Source of the DNA: Saussurea involucrata
Lineage: Eukaryota > Streptophyta > Magnoliopsida > Asterales > Asteraceae
Direction of reading: 5' to 3'
NCBI GenBank assembly: GCA_033807775.1
Contig: CM066317.1
Coordinates: forward strand, 40,551,870-40,615,869
DNA: 64,000 bases
Shown: piece after piece, positions 34,786 through 46,255 of the stretch
Position numbering within the stretch: the stretch's first letter is position 1
Layout: every line of letters begins with the position of its first letter
Made by a program: the position numbers and the translations under genes
The notes under the pieces: generated by a model
Seen by the model: only the letters and a program-made list of their open reading frames with translations
Databases searched by the model: none
What the model was told of the DNA's origin: nothing

Positions 34786-37700
34786 TTAGGAGGACATGTT
34801 CAGCATAACCATCTTGCTGATTAAGAAATTAAACCTCCTTTCATCAAGGGCTTTTGTAAACAGATCAGCAAGTTGGAAGTCAACTGAAACAAAATACATT
34901 TCAATTGTCCTTTTTTCAACATGACCCTTGATAAAGTGGTACCTTATATCGGTATGCTTTGTCTTTGAGTGCTGAACTGGATTTGCTGTAATTGCTATTG
35001 CACTCTTGGAGTCGCACAGAATTGGGACTTTGTTGTACTCCAAGCTGTAGTCTTTGAGCTGTGTTTTCATCCAGATTACTTGAGAACAATAACTAGCAGC
35101 AACAACATATTCTGCTTCTGCTGTAGAGGTTGATACACAGTTTTGTTTCTTGGATGTCCAACTGACTAGCTTATCTCCAAGCAATTGACAGCTTCCAGAA
35201 GTACTTTTTCTGTCATTCCTGCATCCTCCATAATCTGAATCTGTGTATGCTACAAGCTCAAAACCAGAATTAAGAGGATACCAAAGACCCAAGAATTGAG
35301 TCCCTTTGAGATATTTAAAGATGCGTTTGACAGCAGACAAATGTGATTCCTTAGGATTTGCTTGGAATCTAGCACAAAGACAGGTTGCAAACATTATATC
35401 AGGTCTGCTTGCAGTTAAGTACAGGAGTGACCCTATCATGCCTCTGTAGTTCTTGACATCCACAGATTGTCCTTGAGGATCATGGTCAAGTTTAACTCCA
35501 GTGGCAATAGGAGTTTTCATAGGATTTGAGTTATTGAGCTTATATTTTTTCAAAATATCAGAGACATATTTTGATTGACTGATAAAGGTGCCTCTGATGG
35601 ATTGTTTAACTTGTAAACCAAGGAAGAAAGAAAGTTCTCCCATCATGCTCATTTTAAACTCACTTTTCATTAAATCCTCAAACCTATCACAATACTCTTG
35701 TCTAGTAGACCCAAAGATAATGTCATCAACATATATCTGTACCAGAATAATGTCATTTTTATATCTCCTAAAGAATAAGGTTGTATCCACAATACCTTTT
35801 TCAAAATGGTTGACCAACAGAAAGTTTGACAGAGTTTCATACCAGGCTTTGGGGGCTTGTTTAAGGCCATACAGAGCTTTGTCTAGCTTGTATACGTGAT
35901 ATGGAAACTCTGAGCTTTCAAAGCCTGGTGGTTGCTGGACATAGACTTCCTCTTGCAGTTTGCCATTCAGAAAGGCAGATTTTACATCCATTTGATAGAC
36001 CTTGAAACCTTTATGAGCAGCATAGGCTAGGAAGATTCTGATTGCTTCTAGCCTAGCCACTGGTGCAAAAGTTTCGTCATAATCAATGCCTTCTTCTTGG
36101 CAGTATCCCTTTGCAACCAACCGTGCTTTGTTTCTGATGATAACACCATCTTTATCTTTCTTATTTCTGAACACCCACTTGGTTCCAATAGCAGTTTTAT
36201 CTTATGGAAGTGGAACCAAGGACCAAACTTTGTTTCTTTCAAATTCAAGAAGCTCCTCTTGCATGGCTTCAATCCAGTTTGGGTCTTCCAGGGCTTCAGA
36301 AATTTTCTTTGGCTCAATCATGCTTAAGAAATTCATAAAGAAAGCTTCATTGATTGTTGCAGATCTTGTCTTTACACCATCTTCAGCATCACCTATAATC
36401 TGATGATGGGGGAGATCCTTTGTCCATCTGGTCATTAGAGCATGAACAACAGGTGGAGTCTGTGCTTCTGATGGGAAAAGATGTATGTCAGCATCAGAGC
36501 TCTGAGGATTGGCACCAGGGCTCTGAGGCACACTGCTATGGAGAGTGGCTTCATTGCTCTGTGATGTACCAACAAGGCTCTGAGAAGGTGAGCTTTCATA
36601 CAAGGAATTTCTTCCAATATGGGTCAGAGGTGATGATGATGGCTCTTGTTCAGGTTCTCTTTCATCTGACTGGTGTCCCTTATTTCTCTGAATTTGACCT
36701 GTAGACAGAGAAGTAGATGGTGAAGAATTAGAGGGACCTGTTAGAGATGTACCTGTTAAATTCTGTTCAGCAGAGTTCTGAGCATGATTGCCTCTGGTGA
36801 TGTCCTCAGATGAATCCTTATCATCAAAGAAGTCGTTGAATATCAAATTGATATCATCTTCTCTTGTCTTTGAAGAGCTAGGCTTTTCTTCAGTCTGTAT
36901 CCCCTCTGGCGATTTCCTTTTGAGAGGAACTTGATGATTTTTCATCAAAGGATACATTTATACTTTCTTGAATGACTCTGGTTCTTGTGTTGTAGACTCT
37001 GTAGGCTTTAAAGGTTAAGGAGTAACTAATAAAGATTCCCTCGTCAGCCTTCTTGTCAAATTTACCCAGCTGATCTCTGTCATTCAAGATGAAGCATTTG
37101 CAGCCAAAAACATGAAAGTATTTCACATTTGGCCTTCTGTTGTTGATGAGTTTATAAGGATTCTTTTTGAATCTTTTAACAATGACATCTCTGTTCTGGG
37201 TAAAACAGGCTGTTGAGACTGCTTTTGCCCGGAAGTTGATAGGAAGAGCAGATCCTGCCAACATGGTTCTGGCGGCTTCTACCAGAGTTTTGTTCTTTCT
37301 CTCCACAACACCATTCTGTTGGGGAGTTCTGGCAGCCGAGAAATTCTGGGAGATTCTTTCCTCTGTTAGGTAGGCGTCAATTCTAGCATTCTTGAACTCT
37401 GTCCCATTGTCACTTCTCAACTTTTGGATTTTAAGTCCTAGCAGAACCTGTATTCTCTTCAACAAATTTATCAAAATTTCTGGGACATCAGATTTTACTC
37501 TGATGAACTCAACCCAAGTATTCTCCAATATTCATCTATAAGGACAAGAATATACTTTCTGCCAGGCAAACTTTGCACAGAGATTGGACCACAGAGATCC
37601 ACATGAAGCATATGCAAAGGTCTAGGGCAATTGTGATCACTTTTTGTTCTGTATGAAGCCCTTTTCAGCTTACCCAATTCACAAGCAGAACAAAGATGGT

Positions 37701-38219
37701 CTTTGTCAAATTTAAGTGAAGGCACACCTTTTACTAAGTTCAGTTTCACAAGCTTGTCAAGATTTGAAAATTTTAAGTGAGCAAATCTTTTATGCCATAG
37801 CCAGGCATCTTCCTTATTCAAAGAGACTAAACAGAGTTTTTCTGTCTTAGAACTTTGATTGGGATTAAATTCATTTTGTAAAGATTGCCTTTTCTGTCGG
37901 CTCTAAGAAGTTCTTGACCAGACTCAGAAACTAACAAAGAACAGTATTTCTTCTTAAAGTTGACATCAAAACCATGATCACACAGTTGACTTATGCTAAG
38001 TAGATTATGATTTAAGCCCTCAACATAAGCAACTTTTGATACTGAAACACCTCCATTTGTTAAAACACCATAACCTCTAATCTGTCCATGTCCATCGCCT
38101 CCAAAGGTTACTGCACCTCCTATTTTATCTCTGAATGAGGTCAGCATCTCCTTGTTGCCTGTCATGTGCCTGGAACATCCTGAATCTAAGTACCAGATCT
38201 GCACATGAGGCTTCTGCAA
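34786..38219 (-). pseudogene. pol: Copia A pol: protease, integrase, RT, RNase H
   Basis: The protease motif LDSGCSRHMTG is near residue 12. A HKRFAHLKF pre-integrase segment follows, then integrase HVDLCGP, RSDNGTEF and QQNGVVERKNK. RT has DVKSAFLNG and IYVDDIIFGS (near 35700). RNase H has YTDSDYGGCRNDRKS, STAEAEYVVAA and HTDIRYHF, ending MLNMSS at 34786. RT from 36174 and RNase H form an intact 462-codon frame. Upstream, frameshifts near 37870, 37535 and 36935 and a TAA at 36202 break the polyprotein. A serine-rich low-complexity linker separates integrase and RT. The sequence is closest to B pol. Confidence 0.9.
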
Positions 38220-38225
38220 GACATA

Positions 38226-40120
38226 TTAGTTCTTTTTAGGTACCCATTGCATAGTGGGTCCTCTCTGGTTAGGCTTGGGGCGTTAACTGATTTACCTGCT
38301 GGCTTTCCATTCTTTGATGGTGTGCCAGAGGATTTTCTCTGCATATTCTGATGGTTAGTCTTCGGATTCTTCCTTTCTAATGACTGATTCAGAATGCAGT
38401 GGGGACCATTCAAATGGTTTTGCTGTTTTAACAGGAGTTGAATGCAGTTGCAATTGATAGAACATGAAGATGATTGGTGCATGTTGTTGTTTCTTTTCAA
38501 CATCTGAGGATTATATGCCTTTTGAGTTTGAAAAAATCTAGGACCAGATGTTTTTACAGACATTCTGTCCAGATTTGCTTTCTTGAAATTTGCATTGTTC
38601 TTTTGAACAGATTCCTTGGACCAAAAAGTATTTTTCCTTTGATTTACTGCAGAATTAGGGATAGGTTGGTCATTGACTTTCCATTTACCCTTTTGTTCTG
38701 GAGTAAATCAGATGGGTTTGTATGCATAGGGAACAGAGGTATGGTTCACAGGAATACTTTTAGCTTTTTCTCTTCTCTTCTCTTCTAACTCCTCAGAAGA
38801 AAGAATTCTGATACCCTTGTTTTTGAAATCAGGACATGGTGGAATTCTGGATTGGTTCTTAAAAGCAGGTATGACAGTGTTCAGAATTCCAGATCCAACA
38901 AGTACCTGTCTAGGTTTGTGCAAGACATTCTTTTGTGCACAAAAAATCTGCTCATTCACCTCAAAATCAGAATCAGAATCAGAGTCAAGAAAGTCTCTGG
39001 TCGCTCTGTCAGAGGTGTGAGTCTCTGTGGGTAACTTAGAATCATTTGCTCTGGTGGACTTAAACTTTCTTAGCTTGGGTTTCAAAGCATCAGATGCAAC
39101 ATTTTCTTCAAGAACTCTTTTTAGATCCTCTTCAAAGGATGTTTTGATTGACTCAGAAGTAGGGGAGAAAACTGGGGCTTCAGGGTTGAGCTCACTCTGT
39201 GTTTTAACACCAGAGGACTCAGCCACAGAAGTAATAGACTTCTGATCCTTAAAAGAGTTAAAGTGGAAATTTTCTTTGGGATCAAGACTCTTGACAGAGT
39301 TAGGAAATGTGATCTCAGCTTTTCCTTGATCATGAATAAACTTGAAAGATGGTTTTGTAACCTTTTCATGACCAGAGGAGTCATAGCTAACATTCCTGAA
39401 ATTCAGTCTTCTGGTTCTAGATACATCTGAGGTTTTAGCTCTTTTGAAAACAACAGTACCAGTGATTACATTTTCTTGGATTTTCCCAACACAGAAGGCA
39501 GAGGACGGGGATGTCTTCTTCCTTCCAGTGAAGGGAGCAAGGTCATTAAAACCCAGACCTTGAGTATCCTTTTGAGAGTTGATTTTAATATGCACATCTT
39601 GTGCATCTTGGTACTTTTTGATCAAGATTTCTTTTCTTTGTAAAGATTGGTGCAAAACTTCTCTTTCTCTCTGAAAATAGTCCTTAAGAGCGACAGAGTT
39701 TAGCCTTTCGTACTCTGATTTCTTTACCTCTTCTGCCTTTTGCTTTAAAACCTCTTCAAATTCTTTACACTTTTCAGAAAATGAGTTTTCCTTCTGTTTT
39801 TGTAAAAGTTCTAACTCAGATTTTTCTTTGGAAATCTCTTCCTTCTCCATTTCCAAGAGATTTTTCTCTCTCTTGTAGAAGGACAGATCTTTCTGAGCTA
39901 GTTTTCTTAACTCTTTTTCTTCAGAAAGCTTTTGTTTTAACAGTTGAAATTCTTCAGCAAGTAATGACACAACCATCTCCAGCTCGGAGTCAGATTTAGA
40001 TTCAGAAGTACATACCTTGGCACTGGGTTTATTGATCTCCAGCGCTCTGTCATTTGACTATATCACGGAAAGAGCACATGCTGTTTGAGACACATCTGTC
40101 TCTGTTGATCTTTCTGGTAT
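38226..40120 (-). pseudogene. gag: Copia A gag, C-terminal coiled-coil region
   Basis: A 422-codon frame (39976-38708) begins with long coiled-coil helix (LLKQKLSEEKELRKLAQKD, EEISKEKSELELLQ, FEEVLKQKAEEVKKSEYE). It then has KKYQDAQDVHIKINSQ and GLGFNDLAPFTG, an S/D-rich stretch (DSDSDSDFEVNE) and IPPCPDF. After a TGA at 38708 it continues in frame to about 38300. A shift there leads to GPTMQWVPKKN and a TAA at 38226-38228 just before pol. It is equivalent to 24700-26364 of element B. The coiled coil probably serves particle assembly. Confidence 0.75.
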
Positions 40121-41492
40121 CTACCTAGTCATCCAATCAGGTACTTCTTCCAAGCTCTCATCATCAACAGTTACCCCGCAAAAATTGGTCTGCTCTGGTT
40201 TGTCATCAGAGGACGAATCAAAAATCCAACTTTCTATCTCTGCTACATAACTTCTCTCTCTGAAGTTATATTTGTACTTGTTCTTGTAGTAGTCCTGGTC
40301 CTTTTGCCAGTCTACCCTTACAGTTTGCAGAGAAATGGCCTGGTTTGCCACATCGAAAACATCTTCAATCGTTCTGGTTGATGGGCTGGGCAGCATCAGT
40401 TTGCTTTTGAGGGGCTGGTGGATTGTACTTCTGTTGTTATCTCTGCTCTGGTGGAGCTCTGTTGTTGTTCTGATAGTGAGGTGCAACATATCCTCACTTC
40501 TCTTCTTTCTCTTCTCTCTCATACCTTCCTCTCCTATCAAATACTTTCTTACCAAATCTCTTGTTAAACTGTTGAGTTATTAGGGCAAGAGATTGGGCAA
40601 AAGCATTGATGTCAACATCATCATCTGATGAACTCTCTTCTTCTTCACTTTCAGCAATCAAACTTTTCTTTCCATTCTTTTTTACAACTTTTTCCTTCTT
40701 CTTATCTATGCCAGCATTATCTCTGTTGGATTTCCCTTTAGAGGGTGTTTTTGAGTCAGAGATTAATGTTATTGGGCCTGCAATGGTGGATTTGCCTTTT
40801 TGCTTGACAACATCCTTCTCTTGTGCAGCTAGAGTGCCATACACATCAGTAAGAGACCATGCATCCAAATCTTGGTTAGCTTGTAGAGACATGGATAGAT
40901 TCAACCATTCATCATTTAAACTTTTCAAGAATAAGACATTGTTATCTTCCTTCGACCGTACAATCCCACATTTCTTACATTTGTTGATTAAAATGTTGAA
41001 TTTGTTGTAGGTTTGTTTCAAGGTTTCCTCAGGAAGTGCTTTGAAATCATTGTATTCATTAATACATTGGGTCCTTCTATTCTTTTGGGTTTATATACCA
41101 CCTTCGAGTTGATTAAGAAGTTGATCCCAGATTTCTTTTGAAGTAACACGGGAGTCTAGTTCTTGGAAAATATCAATTGGAATGGCCATAATCAGAAGTC
41201 TAACTGCCTTGAGGTCATTTTCCATTTTGAGCTTTTCTTCCTCAGTAAAACCAGTGGTTTTGACTTTGAAGTGTGCAGGAACCTCAGCAGTTGTTTCTGT
41301 TGCGGGTACATGAGGAACCAAAACCATAGGTTGGTATGGCCCTTCAGTGACAGATCGCATAAGGTCTCTATCCATTCCATGGAAGAAGTTAACCATCATA
41401 ATCTTCCATTGAGGATATTCATCTCTCAGAAGAGTAGGCGGTTTAGTTAGAGAACCAGCCGTATAGATAGCATTGATGTTGTTGTTCGCCAT
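40121..41492 (-). pseudogene. gag: Copia A gag, N-terminal part (UBN2 plus zinc knuckle)
   Basis: ATG at 41492 leads to TAGSLTKPPTLLRDEYPQWK, FHGMDRDLMRS and LLIMAIPIDIFQELDSR. After a TAA at 41091 come INKCKKCGI, FLKSLNDEWLNLSMSL and LTDVYGTLAAQE, the UBN2 gag fold. A frameshift after a stop at 40494 precedes an intact CCHC knuckle at 40320-40361 (CFRCGKPGHFSANC). Another shift follows to the frame with DYYKNKYKYNF and WIFDSSSDDK. It is disabled by at least one stop and two shifts. Confidence 0.88.
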
Positions 41493-41767
41493 CTTTACAG
41501 CAAACAGAGTATGAAGCTTTTGGAAGATTTTAAAAGAGTCTTAAACAGAAAGTAGATGAACAGTAGACCAATGGAACAGTGAATAATGTAGAGAATATAT
41601 TCAGACTAACTAGAAAGCTTAAATGCGTATTAAAAGCTCGAAACAAAGGAGTTTCAGATTTTAAACAGGAAAACAGAGTATTCTATGAAGCTTTTAAAAC
41701 AAAAACAATCAACAACAGTGAATCAACCTGGTTAGATTGGATCGATTTGATTTAAGCAAATCAATCT
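41493..41767 (-). other. Leader of copia A
   Basis: Non-coding stretch between the PBS and the gag ATG. No feature beyond its position. Confidence 0.6.
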
Positions 41768-41779
41768 GCTCTGATACCA
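41768..41779 (-). other. Primer binding site of copia A
   Basis: The minus strand reads TGGTATCAGAGC, two bases inside the 5' LTR (41782-42492). It is complementary to tRNA-iMet. Confidence 0.93.
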
Positions 41780-41781
41780 AT

Positions 41782-42492
41782 TGTAGGTTCCCATATTCAC
41801 TTTGTCTCATATAAACAGCATAATCAAAGATAGCGGAAGCATTATATAAAGCTATTTAAATATGAGTGATTGTGTATACGAATATGAAGCAATGAGAGAA
41901 TAATAATAACAATATTGAACAGTAAATGATAACAAGATAGTTAAATAAGCTGCTTGTATATTGATATATTTGAATAACACCAAGAACACTTTCTTGTGTG
42001 TGTATTCTGAAATCTCTCAGGTGACAATTCGTACAATGGTAGTGGAATAGAATGTGCAGTATTTGTTCTCATAATTCTAGCAATAATTCTCACCAAAATC
42101 TTACAAATGTGCGTTCCACTACCCTTCTATTTATAGCCTGATAAAGTGATAGACAGTGTACTATCTAACCCTGGAATGACACATGGAAAGTGTGTCTCCG
42201 TCCTTTTAGGGCTGACGTGGAAAGTACGGACACGTGTCTGACACTTAGAGATTTCTACGAGACTTAAGCTTCATAGAGGTCTTCATTCACCAGAGCTCTT
42301 GTGCCAGAGCTCTGATGCTCTTCTGGCGTGAACAGTTCTTCTGGTGGAACAGAAGAAGTCTTCTGCCAGAGCTCTGTCGAGCTCTGATGATCTTCTGCTT
42401 GTTTTTCTTCTAAGTCTTCTGCTTGATCTCTGGTGGTCTTCTGACTTGTGATATTTTCAATACTTTTACATCGTGTATACTTGGGGCTAACA
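41782..42492 (-). repeat. 5' LTR of copia A
   Basis: It is 711 bases and the partner of 12169-12879. A minus-strand TATAAATAG box lies at 42127-42135, with G-box words at about 42178-42240 upstream of it. Confidence 0.93.
42127..42135 (-). promoter_or_regulatory. TATA box of copia A 5' LTR
   Basis: The minus strand reads TATAAATAG. TGACGTGG and GACACGTGTC lie within 110 bases upstream in the sense direction, typical of stress-responsive plant LTR promoters. The same box is preserved in the other LTR. Confidence 0.7.
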
Positions 42493-42497
42493 ATGGG

Positions 42498-42985
42498 AGA
42501 AAATGTAGTTTCAGGCTGCTAACAACCAGTTCTTCTCTATTTTCATTAGTGATTTGTTCAGAATCCGAGGAGTCCTTCTCCTTAGGCCAATCATAGTTGA
42601 TTGTCTCAAGGAATTTCACTATATGTCTGGATGAGGGTTCAACTTCATATTTTAGAGCCACTGGAAACTGAAGAGCTACACACATGGTAGATGGACCAAA
42701 TTCACCTTTGGCATTGTTAAGTTTAGCGTGAATGAGAACTTGGTGATCTCATTTCCCTTCTTGTCCTTGCTTTGGACAACCTTAGCAGTGAACCATAACT
42801 GCTAAAGGAAGGATTTTATAGCAATATGTTCCACAGTGAGGGCATGGTTCAAGACACAGTTCTTCCTGAATCGAGAGCCATCTTGGTAGTGTGATTTCTC
42901 TTTTGGAATGTCCAAGAGAGCAAGGTGGTTGTTGGCTCTGAAGGCAACTTCTTTAAGTTATGCCTAAATTGAGCAACTTTTATTT
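42498..42985 (-). pseudogene. Copia C accessory ORF, N-terminal fragment
   Basis: The minus strand near 42960 reads EVAFRANNHLALLDIPKEK, then VLNHALTVEHIAIKSFL, a stop, and QLWFTAKVV. It shifts frame to LQFPVALKYEVEPSSRHIVKF. Just before the A insertion a frame gives NWLLAA, a TGA where TGG is expected, and NYIFSHF, which lines up with LPPLWNTLFSIL of B. It continues at 12168. This is the third independent copy of the aORF in the window and the most decayed. Confidence 0.6.
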
Positions 42986-43798
42986 TGGGTTTTAAAAGAA
43001 AATATACAAAGAAATGGGTAGGAACAAGAACAGTTTAGTATATAATGTATATACCAAAAGTTAGGGTTTTGTTACGAAATATACCAGAAACAAGTGATTT
43101 AAAAGAAGAAGAAGAATGTTAGAACATAAGACCATTGTTTTTCTATGTTTTAGGTAGTTCTTTTAAGATTTTAGTGCTTAGAATAGATTAGGGTTTTATA
43201 AAACCATAAATAAGAATCATTTTAAGAAGAACGTTTGTTTGTTTTACGAGAAATGAAGTGTTAACAAACAAAAGATTAAGAAAGGAGAAAAATATAGAAC
43301 AACAGACCTATGTTTGTTTGAAGGTTTAAAGAATGCTTAGTGCATGCTCTTGGTGTTTTACTTGAGAGAGAGTATTTGCCCTTTTGGGAAGATTTAAGAG
43401 CATAAAGATCGAAAATGTGTGTGAAGAGGATATTTATATGTGGAATCAGAAAGAAAAAGATTCATAATGACTTTTACACGTCTGAAGCGTGTGATTGGAC
43501 AAGGAATGGAATAGACGTCGGGTGTTAGAACGGCACAGTTGTATCATGTTTGAAAATATAATGACGTGATAAATAGAAATGAATGTTATTATTTTTTTAA
43601 AGCTTTTAATCACCTAAAGAAAATCCAGTGATTGATTTTAAGTTTTGAAAGAAGAATCACTAAGTGTTAGGTCACAGAGTGATAACGGAAGACAGTAAAT
43701 ACCTAAGGAGTTAGATGCGTTTAGGAAGAGTTCAGTGATAGTATGAGAACACTGAAACAATCATCTATATTACTGACTTAAGCATAAACACTGAAGAA
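42986..43798 (-). other. Spacer between pol and aORF of copia C
   Basis: About 0.8 kb, AT-rich and without a coding frame. TATA-like words on the minus strand occur near 43039-43053 and 43431-43438, but the aORF start is too eroded to relate them. Confidence 0.5.
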
Positions 43799-46255
43799 TT
43801 AATCTTCAAGGTTCAACATTCCAAGTTCGTTGATTAATATATTAAACCTTGTTTCATCAAGGGATTTTGTAAAAAGGTCTGCAAGTTGGTACTCAGTAGG
43901 AATGAAATGAAGTTCAATATCACCATTCATAACATGATCTCTGATAAAATGATATTTGATCTCAATATGTTTGGTCTTAGAATGAAGAACTGGATTTTTT
44001 GCTAAGGGATAACACTGGTATTGTCGTAGTAGATGGGGAATCTTTGATAGCTGAAGGTCATAATCGATGAGTTGATTTCTCATCCATAAGACGTAAGCAC
44101 AACAACTACCCGCAGTGAGATGCTCAACTTCAGTGGTTGATGTGGACACTGAGTTTTACTTCTTATTTGTCAAAGTTACCAACTTTCCACCTAGAAGCTC
44201 ACAACCTCTAGTGGTGCTTTTTCTATCCAACTTACATCCTGCAAAATCACTATCTAAATAGGCAGTTAGATCAAATCTTGAGTCTTTGGTATACCAAATA
44301 CCCACATTGGGTGTACCCTTCATATATCTAAATACTTTTATTACAGTTATCAGATGTGATTCTTTGAGTTCAAATTGATATCTTGCACAAAGACAAGTAG
44401 AATACATGATATCTTGTCGATTAGTTGTAAGATACATCAAGGAGCCGATCATTTCTATATAGGCAGTGACATTTACAGGTTTCCCATTGGAATCCTTATC
44501 TAGTGTCACTGAAGGTGTCATAGGAGTTTTCATAGCTGAATTGAGTTGGATCAAAAAAAATTAGCATATCATTAACATACTTACACTAACTTATAAATAT
44601 GCCTTTCTTAGATTGCTTTATCAGAAAAATATGTTAGTTCACCAATCATACTCATTTTATACTCTTTCTTCATGCGTTCAACTAACTGAACACAACGATG
44701 GGTTCGTAGATCCAAATATGATGTCATCGACATATATCTGAACAAGAATGATATGACCCTTTACTTTCCTAAGAAATAGGGTGCTATCAATCTTTCCACG
44801 TTCAAACTTTTCAATGATTAGAAAAGATGAAAGGGTGTCATACCAAGCACGAGGGGCTTGTTTGAACCCATAAAGAGCCTTATCCAGCTTATAAACATAA
44901 TTTTGATGTTTAGGATCAGGAAAACCTGGAAGCTGTTCAACATAGACTTCTTCTTGAAGTTTGTCATTCAGAAAGACATTCTTCACATCCATTTGAAAAA
45001 CTTTGAAATCTTTGTGACCAGTATAAGCCAAGAATAATCAAATTGATTCGATCCTATAGTCTATGCCTTCCTCCTGTCTGTATCCCTAGGCAATAGGTGT
45101 ATCCTTGTTTCGGGTTTCAGTGCTATGTTTATCCAACTAGTTTTGATACAACCATTTGGTGCCTATAACAGTTTTACTGGATGGACGAGATACGAGATTC
45201 CAAACATTATTTCTTTCGGACTGAGTCAGCTCTTGCATAGCGTTGACACAGTTTGGATCCCTGAGGGCATCATCGGTTTTCTTTGGTTCTAAGAGAGAAA
45301 TGAAGTTGACAAACATACAAATATTACCTTAACCACGTCGAGTTTGAAATACATGCCTTTGGATAACCTAGAATTTGTTCAATTGGGTGACTCTTTGTCC
45401 ATCTCTAAGTACGGAGCTGAAGAAGAGGCTTCAACAATAGGTTCATCGGCAATCAGTCGAGGAGATTCAGATTGTATCACGTTTACTGAGGGAGGTACAA
45501 CGGTTGAGGATGATTCACCATTTGAAAGATCAAAGTTAGACAAATTAGGGGGAGGAATGATGTTGAGAGGAACAACAGAGATCCAAGAGAAGGATTCAGA
45601 TCCACTGTTTTGCACGCTAGGAGTGATGGTTGGATCATCATCATCATTTGGTTGTCCAACCTGTGAATGATTACTGAAGGATGATGCAAGTTCTCAAAAG
45701 TGAGAAAACATCCATTGGTTCAGTTCTTTATTATCAAGAATAGGTCTCGAGTTAGCTGAACGAGATTCATCAAAGGTGACATGAGTGGATTCTTCAACAG
45801 TTTGTCTTCTTTTGTTGAATACTCTAAAAGCTTTGGATACTGAAGAATATCCAAGGAATATATCATCGTCAACTTTGGGATCAAATTTTCCAAGGATGTC
45901 TCTGTTGTTTAGAATGTAGCACTGACAACCAAAGATATGAAGAAAGCTGAGAGTGGGCTTTCTTCCATGAAAGAATTCATTAGTTATCTTCTTGAATCAC
46001 TTAACAATCATCCGATCGATTCTGAGTAAACATGCAGTGTTGACAGCTTCAGTCCAGAACTGAGTAGGTAGACAAGATTCGCTGAGCATTGACCTAGCGG
46101 CATCAATAATGGTTCGATTTCTACATTCAACGACACCATTTACTCTCAATGAAGTTATCCAATGTAATGTTTTTGAATTCAATACCATGATCACTTCTTA
46201 TTGAACGAACGGTTTGATTTTCATAAACACATTAAACATACTGACTTTGCTCGTG
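43799..46255 (-). pseudogene. pol: Copia C pol fragment: integrase C-term, RT, RNase H
   Basis: It begins mid-integrase with NGVVECRNRTIIDAARSML (46194-45997). A linker follows, with a WTKSHP-like trace near 45390, then RT with DVKNVFLNDKLQEEVYVEQ and IYVDDIIFGS (45031-44678). RNase H has SDFAGCKLDRKSTTRGCELLGG, KTKHIEIKYHFIRD and FIPTEYQLADLFTKSLDETRF, ending at 43799. Frames change at least four times and stops are frequent. The 5' half (LTR, gag, protease, most integrase) is absent past about 46255. It is more divergent from A and B than those are from each other. Confidence 0.82.

Larger units (their letters stand above)
12169..42492 (-). mobile_element. Copia element A (Maximus/SIRE-like), minus strand, TSD ATGGG
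   Basis: It is bounded by two 711-base LTRs and an exact ATGGG duplication (12164-12168 and 42493-42497). On the minus strand the order is 5' LTR, PBS, gag, protease, integrase, RT, RNase H, spacer, accessory ORF, PPT, 3' LTR. The integrase-before-RT order defines Ty1/copia; the RT/RNase H sequence and the extra downstream ORF point to the Maximus/SIRE lineage. Without element B it is about 13.4 kb. It sits inside the accessory ORF of element C. Its gag and pol carry both stops and frameshifts, so it is non-autonomous now. Confidence 0.93.

Noticed and set aside
34700..34800. Stop-codon read-through from pol into the extra ORF, as reported for SIRE1
   Set aside because: The aORF lies about 1 kb beyond the pol stop in A and 1.4 kb in B, with a non-coding spacer full of stops.
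43431..43438. TATAAATA on the minus strand as promoter of the C accessory ORF
   Set aside because: It lies about 450 bases from the first recognisable aORF residues, and the start codon is eroded, so the spacing seen in A and B cannot be confirmed.
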